Of a stretch of DNA of 64,000 nt, positions 62,846 through 64,000 are shown piece after piece. The position numbers and the translations under genes are program-made. Numbering within the stretch: position 1 is the first letter of the stretch; each line of letters starts with the position of its first letter. Source of the DNA: Prostheceraeus crozeri (taxonomy: Eukaryota; Platyhelminthes; Polycladida; Euryleptidae); assembly GCA_907163375.1 (NCBI GenBank), contig CAJQUW010003011.1, forward strand, positions 1 through 64,000, written 5' to 3'. The notes beneath the pieces are model-generated. The model worked only from the letters and a program-made list of their open reading frames with translations. It searched no databases and was not told the origin of the DNA.

Positions 62846-64000
62846 TCACTTTGTTTTCCGAAACACTAAAGTTACGAGGGATTTAGTATCTTTCACATGG
62901 ATGCACTCTTGTAAACCATTGGTAATTTTGATAGCAATAGAGGGTATAGTTTGTTTGACGACGGGATGATAGAAAATAGATTCAAACATCTTCTCGACTA
63001 TTCCATATGAAGCGTCTTTATCATGAATGAAATCACGTAAAATGTATTCTTTTTTCTCACCAACAGAAATAGGTAGAATCAAATCACTTTGAATGTAAAG
63101 GTGCTGTTCATGTTTATCAAGTGTCATTGGTGTTTCTATACCAATCGTATGCGCAGCAGCAAACACAGTTTGTAGCATTGAAAAACCAAAGAGTTTTTTC
63201 AAATTTTTACTCAATTGACATTGAATGTCATCACCCAGTTTCAGAACAACGCGTTGATTTTCAATTGAAAACGAAATGTGGTGTGTCTTTACATCATATT
63301 TACTTTTCATCACATGCTTCAACTTCTGTTGTATATAAGGATTTACTACATGAATGAAGCTTTCAACTGTATGATATAGACGCGGCATTATATTGATAGC
63401 AACTTTAGATTCTTCATAAGACTGGTAAATTTTCTTGATGCGATCGCCATAGATGTCCACCCACCATTCATCATTAACTGAATCAGCTTTAGTGTGATAT
63501 TCATGAGAAGCATACACCACACCGCTTCCAATAATAGGTGTATAATGTCTTACAAAATGACGCAAGGTTGGAGAGAAATAAACTGTAAGTTTGTCATTAT
63601 ATTTCTGAATAACCAACTTATTTTTGTTCGCCATAATTTTCTCTCCATACTTCTTACCCACAGTCTCATTCCATCGTTTTACTAACTCAATAAGCGATAA
63701 AGGTTGAACACCACGCTTTTTCAAAATGATGCGTTCTTCGCATTCTACAACATCTTCATCAAATATTTTAAATCTATAATGAAATTTGTTGATTCGATTT
63801 GAATAAACTTTTTTAACATTTGCAGTAGCAATTGATGTTAGATGTAGTCCATGACCAAAACCAAGATGTGGATAGAATTCATTATCCAACCTCAGCGTAA
63901 GACCTTTAGTAAAAGAATGAAAGCGAAGGAACTGTCTCCCACTCCAATGATAGATAGTAAACTCATAAGCTTTCTGATTTTTATTCTTCATGATGGAAGT
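62846..64000 (-). CDS. Polinton B penton/minor-capsid-like protein, partial at window edge
   Basis: At least 381 residues on the minus strand; the gene probably begins beyond 64000, because the family's N-terminal 'LPSNS' segment is absent. Landmarks: LTLRLDNEFYPHLGFGHGLH, LVIQKYNDKLTVYFSPTLRH, VVLKLGDDIQCQLSKNLKKL with FGFSMLQTV, the signature region HLYIQSDLILPISVGEKKEY (compare NLYVYCNIIEYTRVGD in Polinton 1), and the ending IPSIAIKITNGLQECIHVKD ... LVTLVFRKTK. Same family as 14586-16161, here on the strand opposite to PolB. No breaks evident in the visible part. Confidence 0.75.
   Translation of the reverse strand, partial: TSIMKNKNQKAYEFTIYHWSGRQFLRFHSFTKGLTLRLDNEFYPHLGFGHGLHLTSIATANVKKVYSNRINKFHYRFKIFDEDVVECEERIILKKRGVQPLSLIELVKRWNETVGKKYGEKIMANKNKLVIQKYNDKLTVYFSPTLRHFVRHYTPIIGSGVVYASHEYHTKADSVNDEWWVDIYGDRIKKIYQSYEESKVAINIMPRLYHTVESFIHVVNPYIQQKLKHVMKSKYDVKTHHISFSIENQRVVLKLGDDIQCQLSKNLKKLFGFSMLQTVFAAAHTIGIETPMTLDKHEQHLYIQSDLILPISVGEKKEYILRDFIHDKDASYGIVEKMFESIFYHPVVKQTIPSIAIKITNGLQECIHVKDTKSLVTLVFRKTK

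Larger units (their letters stand above)
54899..64000 (+). mobile_element. Polinton B, left 9.1 kb, looks largely whole
   Basis: Starts AGTAGTAAGAAAACGG at 54899 inside triplication copy 3; the target side of the expected 6-bp duplication is 'agggat'. Order: terminal repeats with C-runs, TATA promoter, 5'-UTR intron, coiled-coil gene with histone-type stem-loop, one 205-bp unit, a minus-strand gene, PolB, and a convergent penton-like gene at the edge. No breaks are evident in the genes seen. It post-dates the triplication, so it is the youngest Polinton here. Confidence 0.9.

Overview
This window is animal genomic DNA, probably from a marine invertebrate. The only host gene I recognise is the 3' terminal exon of UBA5, the E1 enzyme of the UFM1 pathway. 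It is present twice, inside a recent tandem triplication of about 5.48 kb. Nearly everything else is mobile DNA: Penelope-like retroelements, piggyBac, P-element (THAP), Tc1/mariner, foldback MITEs and three Polinton/Maverick elements. GT-AG introns, AATAAA signals and TATA boxes all fit a metazoan. Frequent 'aggcct' and 'tacatgta' words recall echinoderm, hemichordate or mollusc DNA, but I cannot name a taxon.

Layout. 0-5 kb: a foldback MITE (434-1160), a 193-bp direct repeat, and a piggyBac deletion derivative (2289-4952) inserted in that repeat. 5.3-8.8 kb: remnants of three different Penelope-like elements, with (TA)n tracts. 8812-19229: a Polinton of 10.4 kb ('Polinton 1') with about 300-bp terminal inverted repeats and a near-perfect 6-bp target duplication. 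It carries RING protein, packaging ATPase, integrase with chromodomain, penton-like, major capsid and protease genes, but no DNA polymerase. 19.5-20.4 kb: a fourth Penelope-like element. 20955-21684: a second MITE copy. 21982-34292: a second, degraded Polinton ('Polinton A') with a 295-bp tandem-repeat terminus, small gene cassettes, a PolB remnant and a long G/T-only tract. It abuts a truncated P-element transposase. 34.3-38.7 kb: two THAP/P-element transposase pseudogenes. 39475-54898: the UBA5 triplication. Its third copy contains piggyBac 2 (50574-52824) and is cut by 'Polinton B', which starts at 54899 and runs past the right edge. Polinton B belongs to the same family as A but looks much more whole: coiled-coil protein, PolB of about 1,290 residues, and a penton-like gene on the opposite strand.

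How the parts fit. Polintons A and B share a gene order: TATA promoter, 5'-UTR intron, Cys/His-rich coiled-coil gene, then a small minus-strand gene divergent from a PolB with N-terminal C2H2 fingers. The most striking observation is that the first gene in both elements, and two small TATA-driven genes in A, end not in AATAAA but in a 16-nt stem-loop that exactly fits the consensus of replication-dependent histone mRNAs (GGYYYUHHUHARRRCC). PolB, the penton-like gene and the minus-strand gene instead have AATAAA signals. This suggests a two-class 3'-end system, in which one set of element genes may be tied to the host's S-phase histone-mRNA machinery.
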